The notes beneath the pieces are model-generated. The model worked only from the letters and a program-made list of their open reading frames with translations. It was not told the origin of the DNA and searched no databases. DNA of 64,000 bases from NCBI RefSeq assembly GCF_001543175.1, contig NZ_CP014161.1, positions 806,001 through 870,000 of the forward strand, given 5' to 3'. The first letter of the stretch is position 1; each line of letters starts with the position of its first letter. The translations under genes were made by a program, and so were the position numbers. Origin of the DNA: Aerococcus urinae (GTDB taxonomy: Bacteria > Bacillota > Bacilli > Lactobacillales > Aerococcaceae). Positions 41,989 through 50,678 of the stretch are shown piece after piece.

Positions 41989-43977
41989 ATGCCTAATCAA
42001 GAATTAAGTTTAAAAAATATTGAAGACAATATGTATTTCTTTAATAAAGGAAAACATTATCATGCTTATCGCTTCTTAGGAGCCCATAAAATGGGTTCAT
42101 CTCTTGAAGACGGCTATCGCTTTACCACTTGGGCTCCCCAGGCCAAATCGGTGGCGATTGAAGGTGACTTTAACCATTGGCAGTCGCAACCGCTAGAACA
42201 AGTCGGAGAAACTGGGGCTTGGACAACAGTTATTAAGGAAGCTTCTGAGTGGGATTTGTACAAATTTGTTATTGAAGGAAAAAATGGTTTAATTAAAGAA
42301 AAACAAGATCCTTTTGCCTTTGCTAGTGAAGTCCCACCTAAAACCGCTTCAGTTATTCAGGATCCCACGAGTTATAGCTGGAATGATAAAAAATGGCTCC
42401 AGACTAGGCGACAAAAAAATATTTACCAAAGTCCGATTAATATCTATGAAGTTCATCAGTCCTCTTGGCGACGTCATTCGGATGGTAAAGCCTATAGTTT
42501 CGACGATTTACGTGAGGAGTTAATTCCCTACGTTAAGAAAATGGGCTATACCCATATTGAATTTATGCCTCTGACCGAACATCCACTTGAAGCCTCATGG
42601 GGTTACCAAGTCAGTGGTTATTACTCAATTGCTGGCCGTTATGGGCATGACTTCGATCCGCTAAAACGTTTTGTGGATGTAGCACATCAAGCAGGAATTG
42701 GGGTCATCATGGATTGGGTGCCAGGTCATTTTGTGATTAATGATGATGCCATGGCTAACTTTGATGGCGGACCGACTTTTGAATATAGTGACCCCAGGCG
42801 GGCCAAGAACATTCGTTGGGGGACATTGAATTTTGACTTGGGCAAAAATCAAGTCCAAAGTTTTCTCATATCCAATGCCGTCTATTGGCTAGAAGAGTTT
42901 CATTTTGATGGCTTACGGGTGGACGCGGTTTCTAACATGCTTTATCTTGACTACGATGAAGGGGATTGGACACCTAATATTTATGGGAATAATGTCAATT
43001 TAGAAGGCGTCGATTTTATACGCCGCTTGAATAAAGAAATTTTTCTGCGTGACCCCTCTTATTTGATGATTGCTGAGGAAAGTACAGCTTGGCCAGGAGT
43101 CACCCAATCCATTGATCAAGGAGGGCTTGGCTTTAATTTTAAGTGGAATATGGGCTGGATGAACGATACTCTCAAATTCTTTAAGCTTGACCCACTCGCG
43201 CGTTCCTACAATTACCGCTTAATTACCTTCACCTTCATGTATATGTTTGATGAAAACTTTATCTTGCCTTTTTCCCACGATGAGGTCGTCCATGGAAAAG
43301 AATCCCTACTAGGGAAAATGCCAGGGGATAACCGCTATCGTCAGTTTGCAAATTTGCGGTTAATGGAAGGCTATCGGATGGTGTATCCTGGCAAAAAGTT
43401 AGCCTTTATGGGCAATGAAATTGGCCAATTTTTAGAATGGCGTTTCTATGAAGGCTTAGAATGGGAGACCTTGTCCAGGGAATATAATTCAGAATTTCAA
43501 GATTACATTTCCACATTAAATCAGTTATACTTAAGTAAGAAAGCGCTTCATCATTATGATTTATCAGCTAAAGGAATCATTTTTCTTGAGGCAGATAATC
43601 CTGATGAAAGCATTGTGGCTTTCATCCGCAAGGGGGAAGATTTAAGGGATTGTGTCATCTGTATATTTAATTTTACCCCGGTTGAACGTCACAACTATCG
43701 ACTGGGTGTGCCTTTGCCAGGCAGTTACCGGATATTATTAAATAGTGAAATGAAAGCGTTTGGTGGTAACTGGCTCTATCAAAAAGAGATTTTCCAGACT
43801 GAAAACAAGGCACACCAAAAACAAGACTATTCAATTGAACTTGTTCTGCCGAGTCTATCGCTTTTACTACTAGTACCTGACACCATTGATGAAGAAGCCT
43901 TGGCCAAATCGCAAGCGAAAGCAGCTAAAGGCAATAGTCAGCAAACAAGTAATCAATTAAGTAAATTCAATTCCTAG
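41989..43977 (+). CDS. glgB: 1,4-alpha-glucan branching enzyme
   Basis: 662 residues. Introduces alpha-1,6 branches into glycogen. N-terminal CBM48 domain (FTTWAPQAKSVAIEGDFNHW), then GH13: region I DWVPGHF, region II DGLRVDAVSNML (nucleophile Asp), region III IAEESTAWPG (acid Glu), region IV PFSHDEVVHGK. It ends with a short Gln/Lys/Ser-rich tail. First gene of glgB-glgC-glgD-glgA, the clostridial/bacillar order. The start follows GGGGTGAGATAG closely. Confidence 0.97.
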   Translation: MPNQELSLKNIEDNMYFFNKGKHYHAYRFLGAHKMGSSLEDGYRFTTWAPQAKSVAIEGDFNHWQSQPLEQVGETGAWTTVIKEASEWDLYKFVIEGKNGLIKEKQDPFAFASEVPPKTASVIQDPTSYSWNDKKWLQTRRQKNIYQSPINIYEVHQSSWRRHSDGKAYSFDDLREELIPYVKKMGYTHIEFMPLTEHPLEASWGYQVSGYYSIAGRYGHDFDPLKRFVDVAHQAGIGVIMDWVPGHFVINDDAMANFDGGPTFEYSDPRRAKNIRWGTLNFDLGKNQVQSFLISNAVYWLEEFHFDGLRVDAVSNMLYLDYDEGDWTPNIYGNNVNLEGVDFIRRLNKEIFLRDPSYLMIAEESTAWPGVTQSIDQGGLGFNFKWNMGWMNDTLKFFKLDPLARSYNYRLITFTFMYMFDENFILPFSHDEVVHGKESLLGKMPGDNRYRQFANLRLMEGYRMVYPGKKLAFMGNEIGQFLEWRFYEGLEWETLSREYNSEFQDYISTLNQLYLSKKALHHYDLSAKGIIFLEADNPDESIVAFIRKGEDLRDCVICIFNFTPVERHNYRLGVPLPGSYRILLNSEMKAFGGNWLYQKEIFQTENKAHQKQDYSIELVLPSLSLLLLVPDTIDEEALAKSQAKAAKGNSQQTSNQLSKFNS

Positions 43978-44023
43978 TCCCTACAATGCTGTAGAAGGCT
44001 GGGAAATAATTTTTATTTCAGAG

Positions 44024-44054
44024 AGGAGGGACGAGAGTAATCTCGTAATCTATG
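44024..44054 (+). promoter_or_regulatory. Hairpin between Shine-Dalgarno and start codon of glgC
   Basis: The Shine-Dalgarno AGGAGGG (44024-44030) lies 21 bases from ATG 44052, too far for normal initiation. Between them ACGAGA-GTAA-TCTCGT (44031-44046) is a perfect 6-bp stem with a GNRA tetraloop. Folding leaves just AATCT, giving an effective spacing of five. An upstream in-frame stop (TAA 44046-44048) excludes an earlier start. Confidence 0.6.
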
Positions 44055-45191
44055 AAAAGTGAAATGTTAGCTATGATTTTAGCTGGTGGTAAAGGGACTC
44101 GTTTAGGGAAACTCACCCAAGATATCGCTAAACCTGCTGTCCCTTTTGGGGGAAAATACCGTATCATTGATTTTCCCTTAAGTAATTGTGCGAATTCAGG
44201 TATTACGACAGTAGGAGTGATGACTCAGTATGAACCACTTGTTTTAAATGACCATATTGGTAATGGAGCGCCTTGGGGCCTGGATGTTAGTGATGGCGGG
44301 GCAGCTGTTTTACAGCCTTACTCAAGTAGTGAAGGAGAAAAATGGTTTAAGGGAACAGCCAATGCGATTTATCAAAATGTAGCCTTCGTCGATTCACACC
44401 AACCTAAATATGTCCTCATCCTGTCTGGTGACCATATTTATAAAATGAATTATGAAGCCATGCTCCAAGAGCACATAAAGAACGAAGCTGATTGTACGGT
44501 AGGAGTCATCCCCGTTCCAATGGAAGAAGCTTCCCGTTTTGGCATTATGAATACGGATGAGGCCGGCCGTATTGTTGAATTTGAAGAGAAACCGGCTGAG
44601 CCTAAGAATAATTTAGCTTCCATGGGAATTTATATTTTTAATTGGGAATTATTACGCCAATATTTGGTAAATGACCCTGAGGAAATGGAAGACTTTGGCC
44701 ATGATGTTATTCCTGCTTATCTTGAAAACCAAGAAAGACTTTACGCTTATTCCTTCCATGGTTACTGGAAGGATGTTGGGACCATCGACAGTCTTTGGGA
44801 AGCTAATATGGAATTCTTAGAGCCTAACCATCCGCTCAATATTCGAGAAGATACCTGGCCCATCTTTTCGAAAGTTGCGGTTGCTCCTCCACAATTCATG
44901 TCAGAAGAAAGTCATGTCGAAGATTCAATGATTTGTGATGGAACAATTAATCGTGGAAGCATTAAAAATTCAGTCATTTCGCAAAATGTCACAATTGGCA
45001 AGGGAAGTCTGATTGAAAATAGTGTGATTATGTCAGGAGCAAAAATTGGCCAGAATGTAGAAATTAAGTATGCGATTCTGGGTGAAAATGCTGAAGTGAT
45101 GGATAATACACGCTTTGTTGGTGAAGTACATGATATTCAGGTGGCTGGATATGAAGAAATAATAGGGGGTAGTGAGCATGGTTCAAAATAA
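44052..45191 (+). CDS. glgC: Glucose-1-phosphate adenylyltransferase, catalytic subunit
   Basis: 379 residues. Makes ADP-glucose, the committed step of glycogen synthesis. The nucleotide-binding loop [34 protein letters not shown] (metal Asp), [10 protein letters not shown] and the C-terminal left-handed beta-helix hexapeptides ([14 protein letters not shown]) are all present. It pairs with GlgD, whose gene overlaps its end by 14 bases. Translation may depend on the hairpin described at 44024-44054. Confidence 0.96.
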   Translation: MKSEMLAMILAGGKGTRLGKLTQDIAKPAVPFGGKYRIIDFPLSNCANSGITTVGVMTQYEPLVLNDHIGNGAPWGLDVSDGGAAVLQPYSSSEGEKWFKGTANAIYQNVAFVDSHQPKYVLILSGDHIYKMNYEAMLQEHIKNEADCTVGVIPVPMEEASRFGIMNTDEAGRIVEFEEKPAEPKNNLASMGIYIFNWELLRQYLVNDPEEMEDFGHDVIPAYLENQERLYAYSFHGYWKDVGTIDSLWEANMEFLEPNHPLNIREDTWPIFSKVAVAPPQFMSEESHVEDSMICDGTINRGSIKNSVISQNVTIGKGSLIENSVIMSGAKIGQNVEIKYAILGENAEVMDNTRFVGEVHDIQVAGYEEIIGGSEHGSK

Positions 45192-46332
45192 AGTTTGCGC
45201 AATATTAAACTTAACTGAAAATGATAACGATCTTTACCCATTGACTAAGCAACGTCCTATTGCCATGTTACCTTTTGCTTGCCGTTACCGCTTATTAGAC
45301 TTTGCTCTATCTAGTATCACTTACGCTAATATGCGTTCAGCAGCCCTCTTTATCGGCCGATCAGGTCGCTCTGTCTATGATCATATCCGTAGCGGGAAAC
45401 CTTGGGACTTGGACACTTATCGGGGTGGCATATTTACTTTCTCACAAATGGAGCATAAACAAGCGCTTTATGAAGCAGCTAGTCGCCGTGGCGATTTTTA
45501 TGATGACCATGAGACATTTATTAATCGTTCGCATGCGGATTATGTTTATGTTGCCGGATCGCGTGTCTTAGCTAATGTAGTTATTAGTAATTTAATTGAA
45601 GCCCTAGAAGATTCTGACGCTGATATTGCCCGCCTATATACCCGTGTTCCTCGTGAAATGATAGAATATCATCCCAATGAGCGGTTGGTTAGCTTGGATG
45701 AAGCAGGCTATATTAATGAATTACAAGTTGAGGGGGTTACCCCAATTGAAGGTGATACCGTCCTATATGATATGAACATGTCCATCGTACCAACTAAAAT
45801 CATGTTAGAAATTATCGAAAAGGCAGAAAGTCAAGACATCAATCAAAACCTTGATGACATTTTGATCCAATTCCTTCCAGATTATAAGACGGTTGGGGTT
45901 GAACATCATGGCTATATTGCTAATATCGATTCGATCAATGCTTACTACCAAGCAAGTATGGATATGTTAGAGGCAGAAGCTTATACCGAGCTCTTTCAAA
46001 ACAAACAGAGTATCTATACCAAGGGACACAATGGGGTTCCAACATTTTACGCTAAAGGAGCCGACGTTAAACATTCCCAATTAGCCACGGGCTGTGAAAT
46101 TTTTGGAAAGGTATTCCATTCCCAACTATTTCGTAAGGTGGTGGTGGAGGCTGAAGCTGAAGTTAATCACTCTATTATCCTGCAAGGCTGTAAAATTGGT
46201 AAAGGGGCTAAGGTTTCCTACGCTATTTTGGATAAGAATGTGACCGTTGAACCAGGTGCAGTTATTGAAGGAAAACCTGACGATTTAATTGTTATTGGTA
46301 AGCATGAAGTTATCAAGAGATCTGACTTCTAA
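45178..46332 (+). CDS. glgD: Glucose-1-phosphate adenylyltransferase, regulatory subunit GlgD
   Basis: 384 residues. GlgC paralogue that raises the activity of GlgC in Firmicutes. It keeps the overall fold ([21 protein letters not shown] and a C-terminal beta-helix) but has lost the glycine-rich nucleotide loop, reading [17 protein letters not shown], and the catalytic Asp motif, as expected for GlgD. ATG 45178 has GGGGG eight bases upstream and is preferred to GTG 45172. Confidence 0.94.
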   Translation: MVQNKVCAILNLTENDNDLYPLTKQRPIAMLPFACRYRLLDFALSSITYANMRSAALFIGRSGRSVYDHIRSGKPWDLDTYRGGIFTFSQMEHKQALYEAASRRGDFYDDHETFINRSHADYVYVAGSRVLANVVISNLIEALEDSDADIARLYTRVPREMIEYHPNERLVSLDEAGYINELQVEGVTPIEGDTVLYDMNMSIVPTKIMLEIIEKAESQDINQNLDDILIQFLPDYKTVGVEHHGYIANIDSINAYYQASMDMLEAEAYTELFQNKQSIYTKGHNGVPTFYAKGADVKHSQLATGCEIFGKVFHSQLFRKVVVEAEAEVNHSIILQGCKIGKGAKVSYAILDKNVTVEPGAVIEGKPDDLIVIGKHEVIKRSDF

Positions 46333-46375
46333 ACTTTTTTGTCAGGTGATTGGAAGAGTTAGAAAAGAGGACATG

Positions 46376-47818
46376 ATGAAGGTTTTATTTGTTTCTGCAG
46401 AAGCAGCTCCTTTTTTTAAATCAGGGGGACTGGGGGATGTTTCCTATGCCCTACCTAAGGAATTACAGCGCCAGGGGGTAGATATTCGTGTCGTCCTCCC
46501 TTATTACACGCTCATGCCAGAAAAATATAAAGAAGATGTCACCGATTTAATGCACTTTACTGTCGACATGGGTAAGAAGAGAGCCTATGTTGGTATTAAA
46601 TATTTACAATTAGAAGGACTAAGCTATTATTTTGTCGATAATTTAGACTATTTTGATCGCGACTCCCTCTATGGTTATGGGGATGATGAAGAACGTTTTG
46701 CCTTTTTCTCCTTAGCAGTTATTGAAATGATGGAGAAAATTGATTTTATCCCTAACGTCATTCATGTCAATGACTGGCAAAGCGCCATGATTCCAGCTCT
46801 ATTAGTTGATCGCTATCATTGGGTAGAAGCCTATAAGAACATTCGCAAGGTATTAACCATTCATAACTTGCGCTTTCAAGGCTGGACAGACCGAGAAAAT
46901 TTAAAAAATTATTTCAATACCACTGATAGCCTCTTTCATGATAACGGTGTCAGACAAAATAACCGGGTCAATTATTTAAAGGGAGGAATCAATTTTAGTG
47001 ATATTGTCACTACTGTGAGCCCTAGCTATGCTCGGGAGATCCAAACGCCTGAATTTGGGGAAGGTTTAGAAGGCACGCTCAGGGCCAACGCCTTTAAAAT
47101 TCGCGGCATTATTAATGGGATTGACTATGATTTGAATAATCCTCAAACAGACCCTGCCTTAGCTAAAAACTATAGCATGGATACAGTGCGTGATGGGAAG
47201 GCAGCCAATAAGGCCTTCTTACAGGAACGGGTGGGCTTAGCAGTTGATCCTGACCGGCCGCTTCTTGCTGTGGTGAGCCGCTTAACCGACCAAAAGGGCA
47301 TGCAATTATTAGAAGCTAAGGCTGAAGAATTATTGCATACCACTTCAGCCCAATTCCTCATTTTAGGGACAGGTGATCAGCGTTTCGAGCACTCCTTCCG
47401 TTACTTTGAAGACCAATATAAGGGACGCTTTTGTGCCTATATTGACTTTGATACCCAATTAGCTCAACAAATTTATGCCGGAAGCGACCTCTTCCTGATG
47501 CCGAGTGCCTTTGAACCTTGTGGGCTTTCGCAAATGATTTCAATGCGTTATGGCACTTTACCCCTGGTTCATGAAACAGGAGGCTTAAAGGATACGGTTA
47601 TTCCTTATAATCAGTTTACTGGGGAAGGCAATGGCTTTAGTTTTAAACGTTTTGATGCGGGGGATTTTTCCAACATGGTCCACTATGCACTCGGTGTTTA
47701 CTACAAGCAAAAAGAAGCCTGGCATTATCTGATTCAACATGCGATGACTCGCGATTTCCGCTGGAAAAAACCAGCTAAGGACTATTTAACGATTTACCAG
47801 CAACTCCTTAATGAGTAA
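46376..47818 (+). CDS. glgA: Glycogen synthase (ADP-glucose)
   Basis: 480 residues, family GT5. Extends glycogen from ADP-glucose. The N-terminal KSGGLGDV motif is the ADP-glucose signature; HVNDWQSAM, HNLRFQGW, SRLTDQKGM and the C-terminal PSAFEPCGLSQM complete the GT5 pattern. Of two adjacent ATGs I take 46376 because AGAGG lies five bases upstream. Last gene of the operon; glycogen phosphorylase (glgP) is not next to it. Confidence 0.96.
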   Translation: MKVLFVSAEAAPFFKSGGLGDVSYALPKELQRQGVDIRVVLPYYTLMPEKYKEDVTDLMHFTVDMGKKRAYVGIKYLQLEGLSYYFVDNLDYFDRDSLYGYGDDEERFAFFSLAVIEMMEKIDFIPNVIHVNDWQSAMIPALLVDRYHWVEAYKNIRKVLTIHNLRFQGWTDRENLKNYFNTTDSLFHDNGVRQNNRVNYLKGGINFSDIVTTVSPSYAREIQTPEFGEGLEGTLRANAFKIRGIINGIDYDLNNPQTDPALAKNYSMDTVRDGKAANKAFLQERVGLAVDPDRPLLAVVSRLTDQKGMQLLEAKAEELLHTTSAQFLILGTGDQRFEHSFRYFEDQYKGRFCAYIDFDTQLAQQIYAGSDLFLMPSAFEPCGLSQMISMRYGTLPLVHETGGLKDTVIPYNQFTGEGNGFSFKRFDAGDFSNMVHYALGVYYKQKEAWHYLIQHAMTRDFRWKKPAKDYLTIYQQLLNE

Positions 47819-47838
47819 CGAGAAAAGCTATACAAAAC

Positions 47839-47881
47839 AAAAAGGCCAAATTCAAGCTGTTCACTCGAGTTGGCCTTTTTC
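47839..47881. terminator. Bidirectional intrinsic terminator
   Basis: AAAAAGGCCAA (47839-47849) and TTGGCCTTTTT (47870-47880), between glgA and the convergent small gene. Confidence 0.85.
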
Positions 47882-48193
47882 TTATCTATGGTTAAGGAGT
47901 TCTTGCCAGCTTTCAAAATCACTATGTTGACGGACGAATTGGTTCATCAAATAGGAATCTCCCTCGTTTAATTGATCAGCGGCTTGTAGAGGAAGCGGTG
48001 CCTGTAATGAAAACTCTTCAAAGCTATCAAAAGAGGTATACTTTCTAATAAAATCTTGGCTTAAATAAATACTTGCTTTCTCCTCAGCTTGGTCTTCGGT
48101 TTGATCTTCCTGACGCGGCTTAGCTGGTTGGATTAAACGGTCAAATAAGTCGCCGATACTTTCCATTTCCTCTTTTTTAAAGCGAAATCCCAT
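47882..48193 (-). CDS. Hypothetical acidic protein
   Basis: 103 residues, not recognised. Strongly acidic (many Asp, Glu and Gln), no Cys, no membrane segment. The N-terminal 25 residues are amphipathic (MGFRFKKEEMESIGDLFDRL), the middle is a Gln/Glu/Asp low-complexity stretch, and the rest contains two related pieces, FIRKYTSFDSFEEF and FVRQHSDFESWQEL, which look like a short internal repeat of about 14 residues. AAGGAGGT lies 11 bases before ATG 48193. It is divergent from the SGNH hydrolase gene and ends at a strong terminator, so it is likely a real gene. Confidence 0.6.
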   Translation of the reverse strand: MGFRFKKEEMESIGDLFDRLIQPAKPRQEDQTEDQAEEKASIYLSQDFIRKYTSFDSFEEFSLQAPLPLQAADQLNEGDSYLMNQFVRQHSDFESWQELLNHR

Positions 48194-48300
48194 TGTATTT
48201 CATACCTCCTTAAGAGTAAAGTAATTTTTAGATCATTATCATTATACGCAAAGTTTGCTAAGATAAATAGAGAAATTATGATGAAAGGTTGATAAAGCAA

Positions 48301-48831
48301 ATGGCTGGACTATTATTTTATGGACACTCGGTTTTAGCGAAATTTCCCTTTGCTCGGATTGGAAATGTAAAAATTGATAACCGGGCCGTGAGTGGCAGCA
48401 TTGCCGAAGAAGGTTACGATAAGCTAATCAAAAATAATGATTTAAGTGAAGATTATGATACCATTTTATTAATGTACGGCATTAATGAATTATGGCAGGG
48501 CTTAGGCATCGAGAATCCGACCTATTGGATTGAAAAGAATATCGAATATTTTAACAAGCATTATCCTAAGTCTCAGCTGATCTTATCCCTAGTGATGCGA
48601 AATCTTAGGGAAGCTCCCTCGGTCTCCAATGTGCTCATTGATCGTTTAAATAATGAGTTAAGACAATTTGACAAAAAATATTCATTAACTTATTGGGATT
48701 GGAATGGATTTTACGACGTAAATAATTATTGCCGACCTGAGCTAACCATAGAGGGGGTCCACCTGACTCAAGCTGGCTACCAGCTCTTGGCAGAAGGCAT
48801 CGAGAAAACCGTAAGAAGAGGAGCTAAGTAA
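48301..48831 (+). CDS. SGNH/GDSL-like hydrolase
   Basis: 176 residues. The SGNH layout is recognisable but each block is altered: block I FYGHSVLA instead of GDSxT, block III MYGINEL in place of GxND, and block V EGVHLTQAGYQLLAE with His but Glu for the usual Asp. Catalytic Ser (in GHS) and His are retained. No signal peptide, so action is intracellular. ATG 48301 has AAAGG 12 bases upstream, somewhat long. Its stop overlaps the trmK start (TAATG), so it is cotranscribed. Substrate unknown. Confidence 0.72.
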   Translation: MAGLLFYGHSVLAKFPFARIGNVKIDNRAVSGSIAEEGYDKLIKNNDLSEDYDTILLMYGINELWQGLGIENPTYWIEKNIEYFNKHYPKSQLILSLVMRNLREAPSVSNVLIDRLNNELRQFDKKYSLTYWDWNGFYDVNNYCRPELTIEGVHLTQAGYQLLAEGIEKTVRRGAK

Positions 48832-49541
48832 TGACCAAAACACTCTCCAAACGACTAAAAGGAATCGCAAATTATGTTAAAAAGGGAAGTTTTATAGCAG
48901 ATATTGGTTCAGACCACGCCCATATTCCGATTTATTTACTAGACCAAGGCCTGATTAAGGGGGCTATTTGTAGTGAGGTTGCTCAAGGACCTTATGAGCG
49001 GATGTGTCAAGCCGTGCTTGATAATCACTATGGCGACCAAGTATCTTGCCGCTTGGGCAATGGTTTAGCTACCTTAAAAAAAGAAGATCCAGTCGATACG
49101 GTTATAATCGCAGGCATGGGGGGCAAGCTCATTCATGAAATTTTACTTGCTGGTGAAGAGATTTTGTCACAATTAGACTACCCCAAGTTAATTTTACAGG
49201 CAAATATTGATGAATACCTGTTGCGTCAATGGTTATTAGACCAGAGCTATAAAATTGTAGGAGAAGATATTTTAGAAGACGCAGGAAAAATTTATGAAAT
49301 TATTGCTGCCGAATATGTCGGAAAGGCTCCTGATCTCAGTGACAGCCAAATTTACCTAGGACTTTATACCCAGGCTAGCAATCCAGCTATTTTTAGGAAA
49401 AAATGGACCCGACGTCAGCACAAGATAGAGAGTATTCTCCAACAAATGAGTGGGGAAGCACTTAGTGAAAGACGTCAGCAATTTAGTCAACAGTTAGCAA
49501 TGATCAAACAAGCTTTGGAGGGTGAAAGTGATGACCAATAA
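48831..49541 (+). CDS. trmK: tRNA (adenine-22 N1)-methyltransferase TrmK
   Basis: 236 residues. Methylates A22 in tRNAs. SAM-binding motif ADIGSDHAHIPIYL near residue 24, then SEVAQGPYERM, and catalytic-site IIAGMGGKLI; the C-terminal helical region has ILQANID. These match B. subtilis YqfN/TrmK. It overlaps the SGNH gene by one base and the next gene by 11 bases. The trmK-yqfO pair is conserved in Firmicutes, often close to rpoD. Confidence 0.93.
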   Translation: MTKTLSKRLKGIANYVKKGSFIADIGSDHAHIPIYLLDQGLIKGAICSEVAQGPYERMCQAVLDNHYGDQVSCRLGNGLATLKKEDPVDTVIIAGMGGKLIHEILLAGEEILSQLDYPKLILQANIDEYLLRQWLLDQSYKIVGEDILEDAGKIYEIIAAEYVGKAPDLSDSQIYLGLYTQASNPAIFRKKWTRRQHKIESILQQMSGEALSERRQQFSQQLAMIKQALEGESDDQ

Positions 49542-50655
49542 AGTAACCGTTAGTGACCTTGTCCAGTATTTTGAAAATCGTTTTCCCACTGTCTATGCGC
49601 TTGAAGGCGACCCGATTGGCTTACATTTTGGTTCTTTAGATCAAGAGGTCAAGCGGATTTTAGTGACTTTAGATGTGCGTCCGGAAGTGGTTGAGGAGGC
49701 TATAGCGAAACAAGTTGACTTTATATTTTCCCACCATCCGGTAATATTTAGGCCAGCAAAGCGCCTCAGCGAGGATGACCCCCAACAAGCCATGTATGCC
49801 AAATTGATTAGGCACCAAATCGCCGTCTACAGTGCTCATACTAATCTTGATAGTAGTCAACCAGGAATGAATGATTGGTTAGCTGAACGTTATGGGATAG
49901 AAAAGGCCGAGGTTTTCGCCGCTCATTACCAGGGAAAAAATTACCGCCTGGTTACTTTTTTACCTAAGGAGAGCTTGCCTGCCTTCAAAGAGGCGCTTAG
50001 TGCCTATCCCCTTTCTGTTATTGGAAATTACCAGCATTGCTTCTTTCAATGGACTGGTCAAGGGAGTTTTATTCCTATAGATGGAGCGCAACCAAGAATT
50101 GGTGAGTTAAACCAAGTCACAGAGCTTAAGGAAGTCGCTCTGTCCCTAACTGTCAAGGAGAGGGAAAAAGAGAAAGTTTGTGACCTGGTAAAAAAATACC
50201 ATCCCTATGAAGAACCGGTCATTGAAGTCTATGAGAAGAAAAATGATTATCAAAGTATCGGTATGGGGAGAATTGGAAAATTAAAAGAGAAAATACCTTT
50301 TAAAGATTATGTGGAAAAGATTAAAGCAGTATCTCACTTGGAAGGCATTCGTTTTGTGACTAAGGATGATAAGGCTCTCGTACATCGGGTAGCCGTATTA
50401 GGCGGGGCCGGTTCATCCTATTATCAAGCAGCCAAGGCAGCTGGGGCGGATGTTTTTATTACGGCTGATGCGGATTACCATACTGCCCATGATATCTATG
50501 AAAGTGGCCTGAGTCTAATTGATCCCGGTCACCATATGGAAGCAATTTGTATTCCCTATGTCCTAGAAGAGTTGACCCAATGGAGCCAAGCTAATCTTTC
50601 TGAACTAGCTGTTTTTCCTTCTGAGGTCAACACTGATCCTTTTCATTTCTTATAG
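49531..50655 (+). CDS. Nif3-like dinuclear metal centre protein (YqfO family)
   Basis: 374 residues. Nif3/DUF34 family with the longer, three-domain Gram-positive architecture, a central domain inserted between the two metal-binding halves. Metal ligands are visible in FSHHPVIF, SAHTNLD and IDPGHHMEAIC. ATG 49531 has GGAGGG eight bases upstream and overlaps trmK. Function is not firmly known; proposals include GTP cyclohydrolase-like or metal insertase activity. Confidence 0.9.
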   Translation: MTNKVTVSDLVQYFENRFPTVYALEGDPIGLHFGSLDQEVKRILVTLDVRPEVVEEAIAKQVDFIFSHHPVIFRPAKRLSEDDPQQAMYAKLIRHQIAVYSAHTNLDSSQPGMNDWLAERYGIEKAEVFAAHYQGKNYRLVTFLPKESLPAFKEALSAYPLSVIGNYQHCFFQWTGQGSFIPIDGAQPRIGELNQVTELKEVALSLTVKEREKEKVCDLVKKYHPYEEPVIEVYEKKNDYQSIGMGRIGKLKEKIPFKDYVEKIKAVSHLEGIRFVTKDDKALVHRVAVLGGAGSSYYQAAKAAGADVFITADADYHTAHDIYESGLSLIDPGHHMEAICIPYVLEELTQWSQANLSELAVFPSEVNTDPFHFL

Positions 50656-50678
50656 GAGTCTATTAAAGGAAGGTTAGC

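Noticed and set aside
43751-43764. TGAAAGCGTTTGGT, a cre-like match inside glgB
   Set aside because: Lies deep inside the coding region near the 3' end; a match this short is expected by chance and is not placed to control the operon start.
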